DNA of 7,164 nt from Candidatus Moranbacteria bacterium CG_4_8_14_3_um_filter_34_16 (GCA_002782345.1 PFHO01000059.1:1-7164), one strand, 5' to 3'. Numbered from the stretch's first letter, positions 1-5,166 are shown. Numbers and translations are program-made. Notes: generated by a model not told the origin, from the sequence alone.

Positions 1-101
1 GAAAAATATCTTGGAATTGCTAATATAAGATTTATTGGATCAACTATTGGACATATTAGCCTATACACAAAGCCACCAAATCTTCTTGTGAATTTTTTCA
101 T
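1..101 (-). CDS. start of an unidentified protein, possibly a surface-polysaccharide locus methyltransferase (partial)
   Basis: An open frame starts at the ATG at 99-101 and runs off the left edge without a stop, giving about 33 residues that begin MKKFTRRFGGFVYRL. It starts 14 bases after the stop of the upstream glycosyltransferase on the same strand, which is operon spacing. No Shine-Dalgarno is visible, as for the other genes here. The visible part is a basic, partly hydrophobic N-terminus ending in the type of sequence IPRYF. Such leaders precede the SAM-binding domain in some class I methyltransferases of polysaccharide clusters. That family guess is recall of a pattern, not a motif match, because the catalytic domain lies outside the window. 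Confidence 0.4.
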   Translation of the reverse strand, partial: MKKFTRRFGGFVYRLICPIVDPINLILAIPRYF

Positions 102-115
102 ATTTTTATCTATAA

Positions 116-1276
116 TTAAAATATTGCATCAAAAACATTTTTTAGCTCATTATTTCTTTTTTCTAGTGAAAATTCTTTTAAAAGTAACTCCTTAGAATTT
201 TTACCCATCTTTATTAACAAATTTTTATCCATTTTTAAGCTGATTATTTTTTTCACAAACTCCTCAATCATTTCTTCACCTAATAAGTCCCCCTTAGCCA
301 TGTTGCCGGATGGAACATTTTTTACTCCATATTTATTAAACAGGTAATGAATTTCACTAAAAATTGGAAATGATACTAAATAACCATTTATTCCCTCTTT
401 AATCATTTCTCTATTGGCAAAAACATTGGTTGAAATTATGGGTAAATTATAATTCATTGTGTCCAGAAAAACCATTCCGGGACTTTGATATCCAGGAAAA
501 AAGAAAATGTCTGATTCCAGAAATATTTTTTGAAATTTATCAAAAGATAAGATGTCCTCATAAATTTTAACTTGTGGATCATTTTTTAAATAACTGAATT
601 CTTTTGGGATTTTACTTCTCAATATTAACTTAACATTTTTTTCTTCTTTTTTTAATTTTTCAAAAACCCCAATAGCAATCCTTCCGCCCTTTGAATAAAA
701 TTCGTCTTCACCATTATAATTCACACTTGAAACAAAAAGTATTGAAAAATTTTCATGCTTTATTTTTCTTTTTTCAATATCCTCAAAGCTATCTATTTTA
801 TTAAGGCATAAATGGATAGGCTTAATTTTACTCTTTAATCCTTTTCCGATTTTCAAATTTTTCTCCAATGATCTCATGCCAGCCTCAGTCCATGGAATTA
901 AATATTTTAAGTTTTTTTGCCTCAATAACAACGGCACAATATATTTTACTATTTTCCATAAGCCAAAATTATGTGCAATTAAGCTGGTGGCATGTTCAAA
1001 TTCTAAAATCCAAGGAATAGGAGAGTTGAAAAGCAACATTCCATCGCAACAATAAATAATATCAATTTTATTTCTCCCAGCAACTTCAACTATTTTTTGG
1101 TTTCTTTTTATTTTGGCAGTAATTTCGGAAAATAGATTAGATGATTTTTCAAAAATAAATTCATCAAAAAAATCATCCAGTGTGAAATATTCATATCCAG
1201 CAGGAGAATTGTCAATAAACTGCTTATACAAAGAATGACTATGTTTTTTATATAATGTAAATAAAACTTTCTTCAT
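116..1276 (-). CDS. GT4-like (GT-B fold) glycosyltransferase with degenerate EX7E motif
   Basis: The 386-residue length is normal for the GT4 family. These enzymes move a sugar from a nucleotide donor onto a lipid-linked or protein acceptor at the inner face of the membrane, usually in polysaccharide assembly. Residues 1-170 look like the divergent acceptor domain. The donor domain starts near 177 (FSILFVSSVNYNG), followed by KGG at 196-198 and the family signature around 254-301 (ESDIFFFPGY, then SPGMVFLD, then NREMIKEGINGYLV). Where GT4 enzymes have the two Glu of EX7E, this protein has Gln264 and Asp272, so its activity or donor chemistry may differ. The start ATG lies one base after the flippase stop, which implies co-expression. 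No Shine-Dalgarno is seen. Family assignment is firm; substrate is unknown. Confidence 0.88.
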   Translation of the reverse strand: MKKVLFTLYKKHSHSLYKQFIDNSPAGYEYFTLDDFFDEFIFEKSSNLFSEITAKIKRNQKIVEVAGRNKIDIIYCCDGMLLFNSPIPWILEFEHATSLIAHNFGLWKIVKYIVPLLLRQKNLKYLIPWTEAGMRSLEKNLKIGKGLKSKIKPIHLCLNKIDSFEDIEKRKIKHENFSILFVSSVNYNGEDEFYSKGGRIAIGVFEKLKKEEKNVKLILRSKIPKEFSYLKNDPQVKIYEDILSFDKFQKIFLESDIFFFPGYQSPGMVFLDTMNYNLPIISTNVFANREMIKEGINGYLVSFPIFSEIHYLFNKYGVKNVPSGNMAKGDLLGEEMIEEFVKKIISLKMDKNLLIKMGKNSKELLLKEFSLEKRNNELKNVFDAIF

Positions 1277-1277
1277 T

Positions 1278-2564
1278 TTATATTTTCATAAAACTTATAT
1301 TCAATCTCTTTTGAACAATCCAAGAAAAGATTAGATAAATAAAAATTTGCCCTACCAAATAATACATAATATTTTGCAAAGTTGCTATAAGAATAAGCAA
1401 AATAAAATAACAAAAAAAAGATATAACCACAGATTCTTTTATTCGATCAATATTAAGAACACTGATAAAAGTCGAAAAAGAAAAAGCCACAAAAGAGCTA
1501 ATTGGAAATAAAATCACATATAAACTGTTAAATGCATAATTTTTGCCCATGAAAAATATCACTGCGAAAACAAAGATTGAATTAAATAATATCCAAAAAG
1601 GAAACGATTTAAGAAACAAACTGTTTAATTTATCCAATATAACTTTCAAGTTATTTTTTTCTTTTATTGCAGCAGGCCAAAAAACATTCATGAAAATTCC
1701 ACCTAAATTTGAGATTATAAGAAAAGAAGCCACATAATAAGCGCTATAAATTCCTAATTCATAAGTCCCTATATATTTTCCGATAAAATATCTCTCCAAG
1801 CTCATAACAAATCCGGCAATTGAACCAAAAATTAAAAATTTATTATAATTAAAAAGAAATTTTACTTGTGCGAAGCTAAATTTTGCAAAATTATTTGAAA
1901 TAAGAATAAATCCTAACACAATAAAAGTAGTAACACCAATAGAAATAGACACGGCATAAAAATAATATTCTGTCCTACCAAGATAATAATAAAAGAACAA
2001 GAATGAAACAATTACCAATAATGAATCAACTATTCTTACAATACTTTGCTTTTTAATTAAATGAAATGATCTTAAATATCCATCAAGCAAACTTTTTAAA
2101 GATAATAATAGAGAAAAAACCAACCCTAAAAATAAAAAACTATCGTCAAAAGAAAATTTATGTTTAATAAAATCAAAAAATAAAAATAAAAGCAACCCAA
2201 AAATTAACGCTTGCATTAAAACCATTATCAGAGATGTAGTAAGAATCTCTCCTTTTTTATTTTGATGCTCTCTATCAGATAAATATCTAACACTTCCAGT
2301 ATCATTTCCCAATAAAAACAAAAAGGTCATCGCGGTTGCAAAAGAAAGCAAAGAATTATATTGACCAAAACCTTCTGGACCAAGTTTTTTTCCAGCCAAA
2401 ATAGTTACTATTAACATCACCCCACTAGCAATTATCCCTCCAAAAAAACTCCACGACAAATTTCCCAAAAATTTTCTCATTTCCTCACTCATCTCATGCC
2501 CAAAAACCCGCCGATGCAGGCTTTCGGCAATGGTCATCAATTTTTTCTTTGCGTTTGAAATCAT
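1278..2564 (-). CDS. Wzx-type polysaccharide flippase (MOP superfamily)
   Basis: The protein has 428 residues and is dominated by hydrophobic segments consistent with about 12 membrane spans. This fits oligosaccharide-lipid flippases, which move undecaprenyl-linked repeat units across the inner membrane. The first-helix region has the typical signature: SWSFFGGIIASGV at about 38-50, then AGKKLGPEGFGQYN at 57-70. A related element recurs in the second half, RYFIGKYIGTYELGIYSAYY at 258-277. A charged N-terminal extension (1-35) precedes it. The start at 2564 overlaps the stop of the ATPase remnant as ATGA. Met10 and Met25 are possible alternative starts, and none of the three has a visible Shine-Dalgarno. 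The glycosyltransferase follows one base downstream, supporting a polysaccharide assembly operon. The specific Wzx substrate cannot be read from sequence. Confidence 0.9.
   Translation of the reverse strand: MISNAKKKLMTIAESLHRRVFGHEMSEEMRKFLGNLSWSFFGGIIASGVMLIVTILAGKKLGPEGFGQYNSLLSFATAMTFLFLLGNDTGSVRYLSDREHQNKKGEILTTSLIMVLMQALIFGLLLFLFFDFIKHKFSFDDSFLFLGLVFSLLLSLKSLLDGYLRSFHLIKKQSIVRIVDSLLVIVSFLFFYYYLGRTEYYFYAVSISIGVTTFIVLGFILISNNFAKFSFAQVKFLFNYNKFLIFGSIAGFVMSLERYFIGKYIGTYELGIYSAYYVASFLIISNLGGIFMNVFWPAAIKEKNNLKVILDKLNSLFLKSFPFWILFNSIFVFAVIFFMGKNYAFNSLYVILFPISSFVAFSFSTFISVLNIDRIKESVVISFFCYFILLILIATLQNIMYYLVGQIFIYLIFSWIVQKRLNISFMKI
2484..2528 (-). repeat. flippase 5'-end repeat, copy A
   Basis: This stretch encodes roughly ESLHRRVFGHEMSE near the flippase N-terminus. 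It matches 3307-3352 at about 37 of 46 aligned positions, in the same orientation and about 820 bp away. It is the intact copy, because it lies inside the open flippase frame. Confidence 0.65.
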
Positions 2565-3221
2565 CTATAAAACAAATCTAAATAATTATCTCTATTGATC
2601 ACTCTAAAATCAGATTTACCATAGCTGTCAAGAAACTTCTGTGGCAATCTAATTTTTCTTTTTCCATATTTAAACTCAAAGGTCTCAAATTTTCCGGCTC
2701 TTTCCTCAATATAATCTATTTCGCTTCCTGTGTAAGCGTGCCAAAAATAACTGGAAATTGAACGCTCTTGGTATTTCATTATGTGCGTTGGAAAGTCAAA
2801 AAAGAAAAAGGAAAGAGATTATATGTCCATATTCCTCCTGTCAATGGTTTTTTTATTTTATTCGCTAACCCAAAAAAGATGACCCTGTCGCAATCATTTT
2901 CAAATTTTTTTTCCGTCTGACAAAATTTTCAGATTGATACCAATGTTTTCAATTCGTTGCGCTCCATCAATGAACAATAATTCATAACCATTCACTAAAG
3001 ATTTTATTTTATTCAAATCGCGACCACCCAAAATGTCGTGATATTTTTTTTCGTCAGCATTTATTTTTAGAGTTTTCAAATTTAATTGCTTAATGATTTT
3101 TTCCGCTAAAGTGGTCTCCCTAATTGGCGAGTACCGTAAACAATCACAATTTTATTGCTTTTTTGCAATTTTTCTATAATTTGCCTTAAAATAAGCCTTC
3201 TATAATTTTAACCATAGACAT
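2561..3221 (-). pseudogene. decayed AAA_14/DUF4143-type ATPase
   Basis: Read on the minus strand, several frames together rebuild a member of the common prokaryotic ATPase family with an N-terminal AAA_14 domain and a C-terminal DUF4143 domain. Recognisable pieces in order are KSNKIVIVYGTRQLG (P-loop), TTLAEKIIKQLNLKTLKINA, ELLFIDGAQRIENIGINLKI (Walker B with Glu changed to Gly), MIATGSSFLG, LANKIKKPLTGGIWTYNLFP, and finally a 72-codon open stretch (2561-2779) with YFWHAYTGSEIDYIEERAGK and VINRDNYLD, typical of the DUF4143 end. Frameshifts are needed near 3200, at 3117 (one A missing in the Walker A Lys codon), near 2910 in an A-run and near 2865. About 200 residues between the two domains are missing near 2780-2800. 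The 72-codon stretch is therefore a remnant, not a gene. The ancestral start was probably ATG at 3215 or 3221. Confidence 0.85.
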
Positions 3222-3233
3222 TATCGTTAAATT

Positions 3234-3239
3234 ATTATA
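3234..3239 (-). promoter_or_regulatory. possible -10 box of the decayed ATPase gene
   Basis: A perfect TATAAT on the minus strand lies 12 bases before the first ATG of the pseudogene (3221). No convincing -35 box is found at 16-18 bp. In such AT-rich sequence a lone TATAAT is weak evidence. A 16-bp AT-only-centred palindrome lies upstream at 3266-3281. Confidence 0.25.
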
Positions 3240-3306
3240 CTACAATATATAAATTAACGCTAATTTCATTATATATAATGACTTTTCTTACCAAATTTTA
3301 CCAATT

Positions 3307-3352
3307 CTCACTCATTCCCCGCCCAAAAAATCCGCCAATGCAGGCTTTTCGC
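3307..3352 (-). repeat. flippase 5'-end repeat, degenerate copy B
   Basis: This is a degraded direct copy of 2484-2528. Allowing one frameshift, it reads SLHWRIFGRGMSENW followed by a stop, against SLHRRVFGHEMSE in the flippase. Similarity fades on both sides. It lies between the cysteine synthase and the ATPase pseudogene, so the two copies flank the pseudogene. It is either a remnant of a second flippase 5' end or a member of a dispersed repeat family. Confidence 0.6.
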
Positions 3353-3383
3353 TTATTTATTATACGCGTCTGCCCTTTTCCTT

Positions 3384-3483
3384 TCATTTCAAACATTCCA
3401 AGTTATCTGAGTTTTCTAAAATCAAAATTTCGGCAAGTTTTTCTTCCGATACTTCGCCATATCTATCCAAAAAGTTTGGCGCT
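3384..3483 (-). other. out-of-frame coding-like tail overlapping the end of the cysteine synthase gene
   Basis: In the frame shifted by one base from cysM there is an open stretch with no start codon that reads NFLDRYGEVSEEKLAEILIL and continues to a TGA at 3384-3386. It looks like normal protein sequence (Glu/Leu-rich helix) rather than random translation. The cysM stop lies just after a run of five T, so a one-base slip would join the two. CysM proteins normally end where this one does, so it may instead be the remnant of a lost gene. I do not recognise the family. Confidence 0.3.
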
Positions 3484-4356
3484 CAGATATTTTTCTCCCC
3501 GATCCGGAAAAATCACTACTATATTGCCCACTTGAATTTTTTTAGCTGTCGCCAAAGCTGCCACCATCGCCGCGCCACTGGACATTCCCGCAAAAATTCC
3601 TTCCTTTTTGGCAATTTGTCTTGTCATTTCAAAAGCTTTTTCGGTTTGAATAGTCACAAATATATCTATTTTCCTTTTGTCGTATATTTTCGGAACAATA
3701 GCTTCTTCCATATTTTTTAATCCTTGGATATAGTGGCCTTTTTCCGGATAAGCGCAAACGATTTTTATTTTAGGATTCAATTTTTTTAAATGTTCTCCCA
3801 CCCCGACAATTGTGCCGGAAGTTCCAATAGACGAAACAAAATAGTCCACTTTTCCGTCCATATCATTCCAAATTTCTTTGGCAGTTGTTTCATAGTGAGC
3901 GATTTTATTGTAAATATTGGAAAATTGATCCGGCATAAAATATTTTTTCGGATTTTTCGCAACCAAATCTCTGGTTTTTATTATCGCTCCGTCCGTTCCT
4001 TTTTTGGCATCGGTTAGAATAACTTTGGCACCAAAAGCTTTTATCATTTTCACTCTTTCCACTGAAACCGCCCGACTCATTACGATTTCAACTTTATATC
4101 CTTTGATTGCTCCAATCATCGCCAAACCTATTCCGGTGTTTCCGGAAGTTGGTTCAATGATGGTTTTTCCTTTTTTCAATTTGCCTTCTTTTTCCGCTTG
4201 TTGAATCATTTTAAGCGCAATCCTGTCTTTGATGCTCCCGCCGGGATTGGATCCCTCCAACTTGGCGTAGATATTGACATTTTTTTTATCGTTCAAAAAA
4301 TTTATTTTAACCATTGGCGTGTTTCCGATAAGTTCTAGCACATTTTTATAAATCAT
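3463..4356 (-). CDS. cysM: cysteine synthase, CysM-like (PLP-dependent)
   Basis: This 297-residue fold-type II PLP enzyme replaces the acetate of O-acetylserine (or phosphate of O-phosphoserine) with a sulfur nucleophile to give cysteine in the cytoplasm. The motifs are all present: IGNTPMVKI at 10-18, NPGGSIKDR at 37-45 with the PLP Schiff-base Lys43, the substrate loop PTSGNTG at 69-75, the phosphate-binding GTSGT at 178-182, GMSSGAA at 257-263, and PDRGEKYLS at 284-292. Recalled similarity to E. coli CysM is strong (DQF.N...AHY.TT..EIW, EGIF.G.SSG, DRG..YLS), so I prefer CysM to CysK; donor and acceptor choice remain inference. The start at 4356 is fixed by an in-frame TAA nine bases upstream and by the family N-terminus. 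No Shine-Dalgarno is visible. It lies behind an apparent cysteine attenuator (4381-4544). It appears intact. Confidence 0.93.
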   Translation of the reverse strand: MIYKNVLELIGNTPMVKINFLNDKKNVNIYAKLEGSNPGGSIKDRIALKMIQQAEKEGKLKKGKTIIEPTSGNTGIGLAMIGAIKGYKVEIVMSRAVSVERVKMIKAFGAKVILTDAKKGTDGAIIKTRDLVAKNPKKYFMPDQFSNIYNKIAHYETTAKEIWNDMDGKVDYFVSSIGTSGTIVGVGEHLKKLNPKIKIVCAYPEKGHYIQGLKNMEEAIVPKIYDKRKIDIFVTIQTEKAFEMTRQIAKKEGIFAGMSSGAAMVAALATAKKIQVGNIVVIFPDRGEKYLSAKLFG

Positions 4357-4380
4357 ATAGTTTTAAAAATTATAAAATTA

Positions 4381-4415
4381 AACAAAATAAAAAACTCTCC
4401 TGAATTTGAGAGTTT
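4381..4415 (-). terminator. attenuator terminator of cysM (segments B:C)
   Basis: On the minus strand, B (AAACTCTC, 4415-4408) pairs with C (GAGAGTTT, 4399-4392) as an 8-bp perfect stem with an 8-base loop. It is followed by a U-rich stretch, TTTATTTTGTTT (about 4391-4380), and lies about 35 bases before the cysM start. This is a short intrinsic terminator inside the leader. Segment B is also part of the longer antiterminator, so the two structures exclude each other. With three G-C pairs the stem is weak but reasonable for an AT-rich genome. Confidence 0.7.
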
Positions 4416-4462
4416 GCCTTGAAAAAATATTTTAAAAAAAATCAAAAAACTCTCAAATCCAA
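4400..4462 (-). promoter_or_regulatory. antiterminator helix of the cysM leader (segments A:B)
   Basis: Segment A (ATTTGAGAGTTT, 4458-4447) and segment B (AAACTCTCAAAT, 4415-4404) are perfectly complementary over 12 bp. The helix extends outward through 4459-4462 and 4403-4400 by four more pairs, two of them G.U, for 16 bp in all. Forming it consumes segment B and prevents the B:C terminator. The leader peptide stop codon (4453-4455) lies inside A, so a ribosome finishing the leader would cover A and let the terminator form. Confidence 0.72.
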
Positions 4463-4509
4463 AAGATCTTTATACAGCAACCAAAAACACTGTTTGTGAT
4501 TTTTTTCAT
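4453..4509 (-). CDS. cysteine-sensing leader peptide of cysM
   Basis: This is an 18-codon ORF reading MKKITNSVFGCCIKIFWI and ending in TGA. It has two consecutive Cys codons of different spelling, TGC (4477-4479) and TGT (4474-4476). The ORF starts where the promoter predicts transcription to begin and ends inside antiterminator segment A. A ribosome waiting for Cys-tRNA at codons 11-12 would cover bases down to roughly 4465, leaving A (from 4462) free. This matches the trpL/hisL type of leader, here for cysteine. There is no Shine-Dalgarno, and leaderless initiation is implied. Short ORFs arise by chance, but the combination of position, Cys pair and downstream structures is hard to explain otherwise. 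Confidence 0.72.
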   Translation of the reverse strand: MKKITNSVFGCCIKIFWI

Positions 4510-4515
4510 AGTTCA

Positions 4516-4544
4516 ATAATAGAATATCGCCCCTTTGTTGTCAA
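4516..4544 (-). promoter_or_regulatory. promoter of the cysM leader
   Basis: A perfect -35 box TTGACA (4544-4539) is separated by exactly 17 bp from a -10 box TATTAT (4521-4516) on the minus strand. This is a near-consensus housekeeping sigma promoter. The expected +1 is about 4509, the A of the leader peptide ATG, so the mRNA is predicted to be leaderless or to have at most a few 5' bases. Confidence 0.82.
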
Positions 4545-4589
4545 ATTGCTTTTTTTATTCAATCAAAGATAATTCCATTTTTTAATTCT

Positions 4590-4624
4590 AAAAATCCCCC
4601 AACACAACGCGTTGTGTTGGGGGA
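4590..4624 (-). terminator. 30-bp perfect palindrome with T-run, terminator
   Basis: Bases 4595-4624 are a perfect palindrome (half-site TCCCCCAACACAACG), folding to a very stable hairpin of about 13 bp around a minimal loop. On the minus strand it is followed by TTTTT (4594-4590). On the plus strand the downstream bases are GAGAAGTTTTC, a poorer U-tract, and no plus-strand gene lies upstream. It therefore most likely ends the minus-strand transcript from 4640-5122 and isolates it from the cysM promoter 50 bases further on. Confidence 0.8.
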
Positions 4625-4639
4625 GAAGTTTTCATTCAC

Positions 4640-5056
4640 CTAATGACAACTATTCCCTCTATGTTTGCCGTTGCCGTTGCCATTGTCATTGTTATTACCA
4701 TTTTTGACTTCCCGGAAAACCCGCGAGGGCTTCCGACATCCCAAAATTTTTCGCCGCCAAGAATAATTCTTGACGATGAAATAAGTAGGCGCGGAAATGT
4801 TGCCTCCTCCATTTCCACTCCTAATCATTTTGAGTGTGCCTTCCACCCTCAAGTTTTCTTCCTGACATTCCAGTCGGGAGAGAAAACTTTTAAGCTTGGG
4901 AAGCGCTTTGGCTTTGGCGTTTCCTCCTCCCCAAGCTCTAAAAAATATTTTAGAGGAAAAGGAAAAATCTTCTTCTTCACCCAGTTTCAGCCCCAAGCAC
5001 CAAGGCTGGGACTGAAATTTTCTGAAAATTCTTCGTCGTCTTATTCTTTTCCACAT
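4640..5056 (-). CDS. hypothetical 138-residue basic protein (may be spurious within a structured RNA)
   Basis: The ORF starts at ATG 5056, eight bases after GGAGGA (5070-5065), the only strong Shine-Dalgarno in the window, and stops with TAG 15 bases before the palindromic terminator. That layout is what a monocistronic gene would show. The product begins MWKRIRRRRIFRKFQ, has Gly/Asn-rich patches (RAWGGGNAKAK near 41-51, IRSGNGGGN near 78-86) and ends in NGNNNDNGNGNGKHRG. There is no signal peptide, membrane helix or motif I recognise. Doubts: composition is odd, the opposite strand is also open over most of the same length, and the stretch is full of inverted repeats. It may be a lineage-specific small protein, a fast-decaying gene, or an accidental ORF in an RNA gene. 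Confidence 0.38.
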   Translation of the reverse strand: MWKRIRRRRIFRKFQSQPWCLGLKLGEEEDFSFSSKIFFRAWGGGNAKAKALPKLKSFLSRLECQEENLRVEGTLKMIRSGNGGGNISAPTYFIVKNYSWRRKILGCRKPSRVFREVKNGNNNDNGNGNGKHRGNSCH

Positions 5057-5064
5057 GACTTGAT

Positions 5065-5070
5065 TCCTCC
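5065..5070 (-). promoter_or_regulatory. strong Shine-Dalgarno GGAGGA before the 138-codon ORF
   Basis: GGAGGA preceded by an A-run lies 8 bases before the ATG at 5056 on the minus strand. No other start codon in this window has a comparable site. It decides the start of that ORF if the ORF is real. Two further GGAGGAGG stretches occur within the same transcript (4923-4930 and 4803-4810) without a start codon at the right spacing. Confidence 0.5.
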
Positions 5071-5128
5071 TTTTTTTGCAAGTTTCTCTTTGCTAAAGCT
5101 TTCCACAAAGCTTTAGCTCCAAAAAATC

Positions 5129-5150
5129 ATTCTAGAAAGTTAACAAAAAA
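5129..5150 (-). promoter_or_regulatory. possible promoter of the structured RNA / small ORF
   Basis: A -10-like TAGAAT (5134-5129) on the minus strand puts the start of transcription near 5122-5120, just before the first 11-bp hairpin (5117-5092). Upstream there is only a T-rich TTTTGA/TTGATT stretch near 5150-5157 at loose spacing, so the -35 is weak. Confidence 0.3.
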
Positions 5151-5166
5151 ATCAAAAAAAAGCAAA

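Larger units (their letters stand above)
4595..5122 (-). ncRNA. candidate large structured RNA of about 500 nt (unknown family)
   Basis: Successive local helices tile this block (plus coordinates): 5092-5102/5107-5117 (11 bp, 4-base loop), 4985-4995/5007-5017 (11), 4936-4943/4948-4955 (8), 4892-4903/4927-4938 (12, competes over 3 bases with the previous), 4851-4859/4881-4889 with an inner GAC/GTC stem, 4830-4838/4844-4852 (8 plus one mismatch), 4791-4799/4810-4818 (9), 4755-4763/4767-4775 (9), 4713-4722/4727-4735 (9 with one bulge), 4642-4649/4683-4690 (8), then the terminator. Most non-Watson-Crick positions inside these helices are G.U if the minus strand is the RNA and A.C if it is the plus strand. 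G+C is about 35-47% in lines I counted, against about 20% in part of the flippase. I found no signature of RNase P RNA, tmRNA, SRP RNA or rRNA. It could instead be a structured mRNA for the ORF at 4640-5056. Confidence 0.45.

Noticed and set aside
2561..2779. Stand-alone 72-residue gene
   Set aside because: Its sequence is the C-terminal end of a DUF4143 ATPase whose N-terminal half lies just upstream in broken frames.
3266..3281. A 16-bp palindrome as an operator
   Set aside because: It is almost entirely A/T, and a palindrome of this length is expected by chance at an appreciable rate in a window of this composition.
3278..3535. An 85-codon plus-strand ORF
   Set aside because: It runs antisense through the flippase-like repeat and the cysM 3' end, with no ribosome binding site or family resemblance.
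4369..4374. TATAAT just upstream of cysM as its own promoter
   Set aside because: No -35 at 16-18 bp (the position holds part of the terminator hairpin), and such hexamers are frequent in AT-rich spacers.
4360..4510. T-box or other metabolite riboswitch in front of cysM
   Set aside because: The T-box core sequence and specifier-loop architecture are absent, the leader is only about 150 nt, and I see no SAM-box-like motif. The leader peptide model explains the sequence better.
4640..5116. A 157-codon plus-strand ORF (4643-5116) opposite the 138-codon ORF
   Set aside because: It has no ribosome binding site and no promoter, its hydrophobic start comes from a GTT/ATT-rich stretch that is the complement of the Gly/Asn repeat, and it ends inside the 11-bp hairpin. 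I take it as a shadow.
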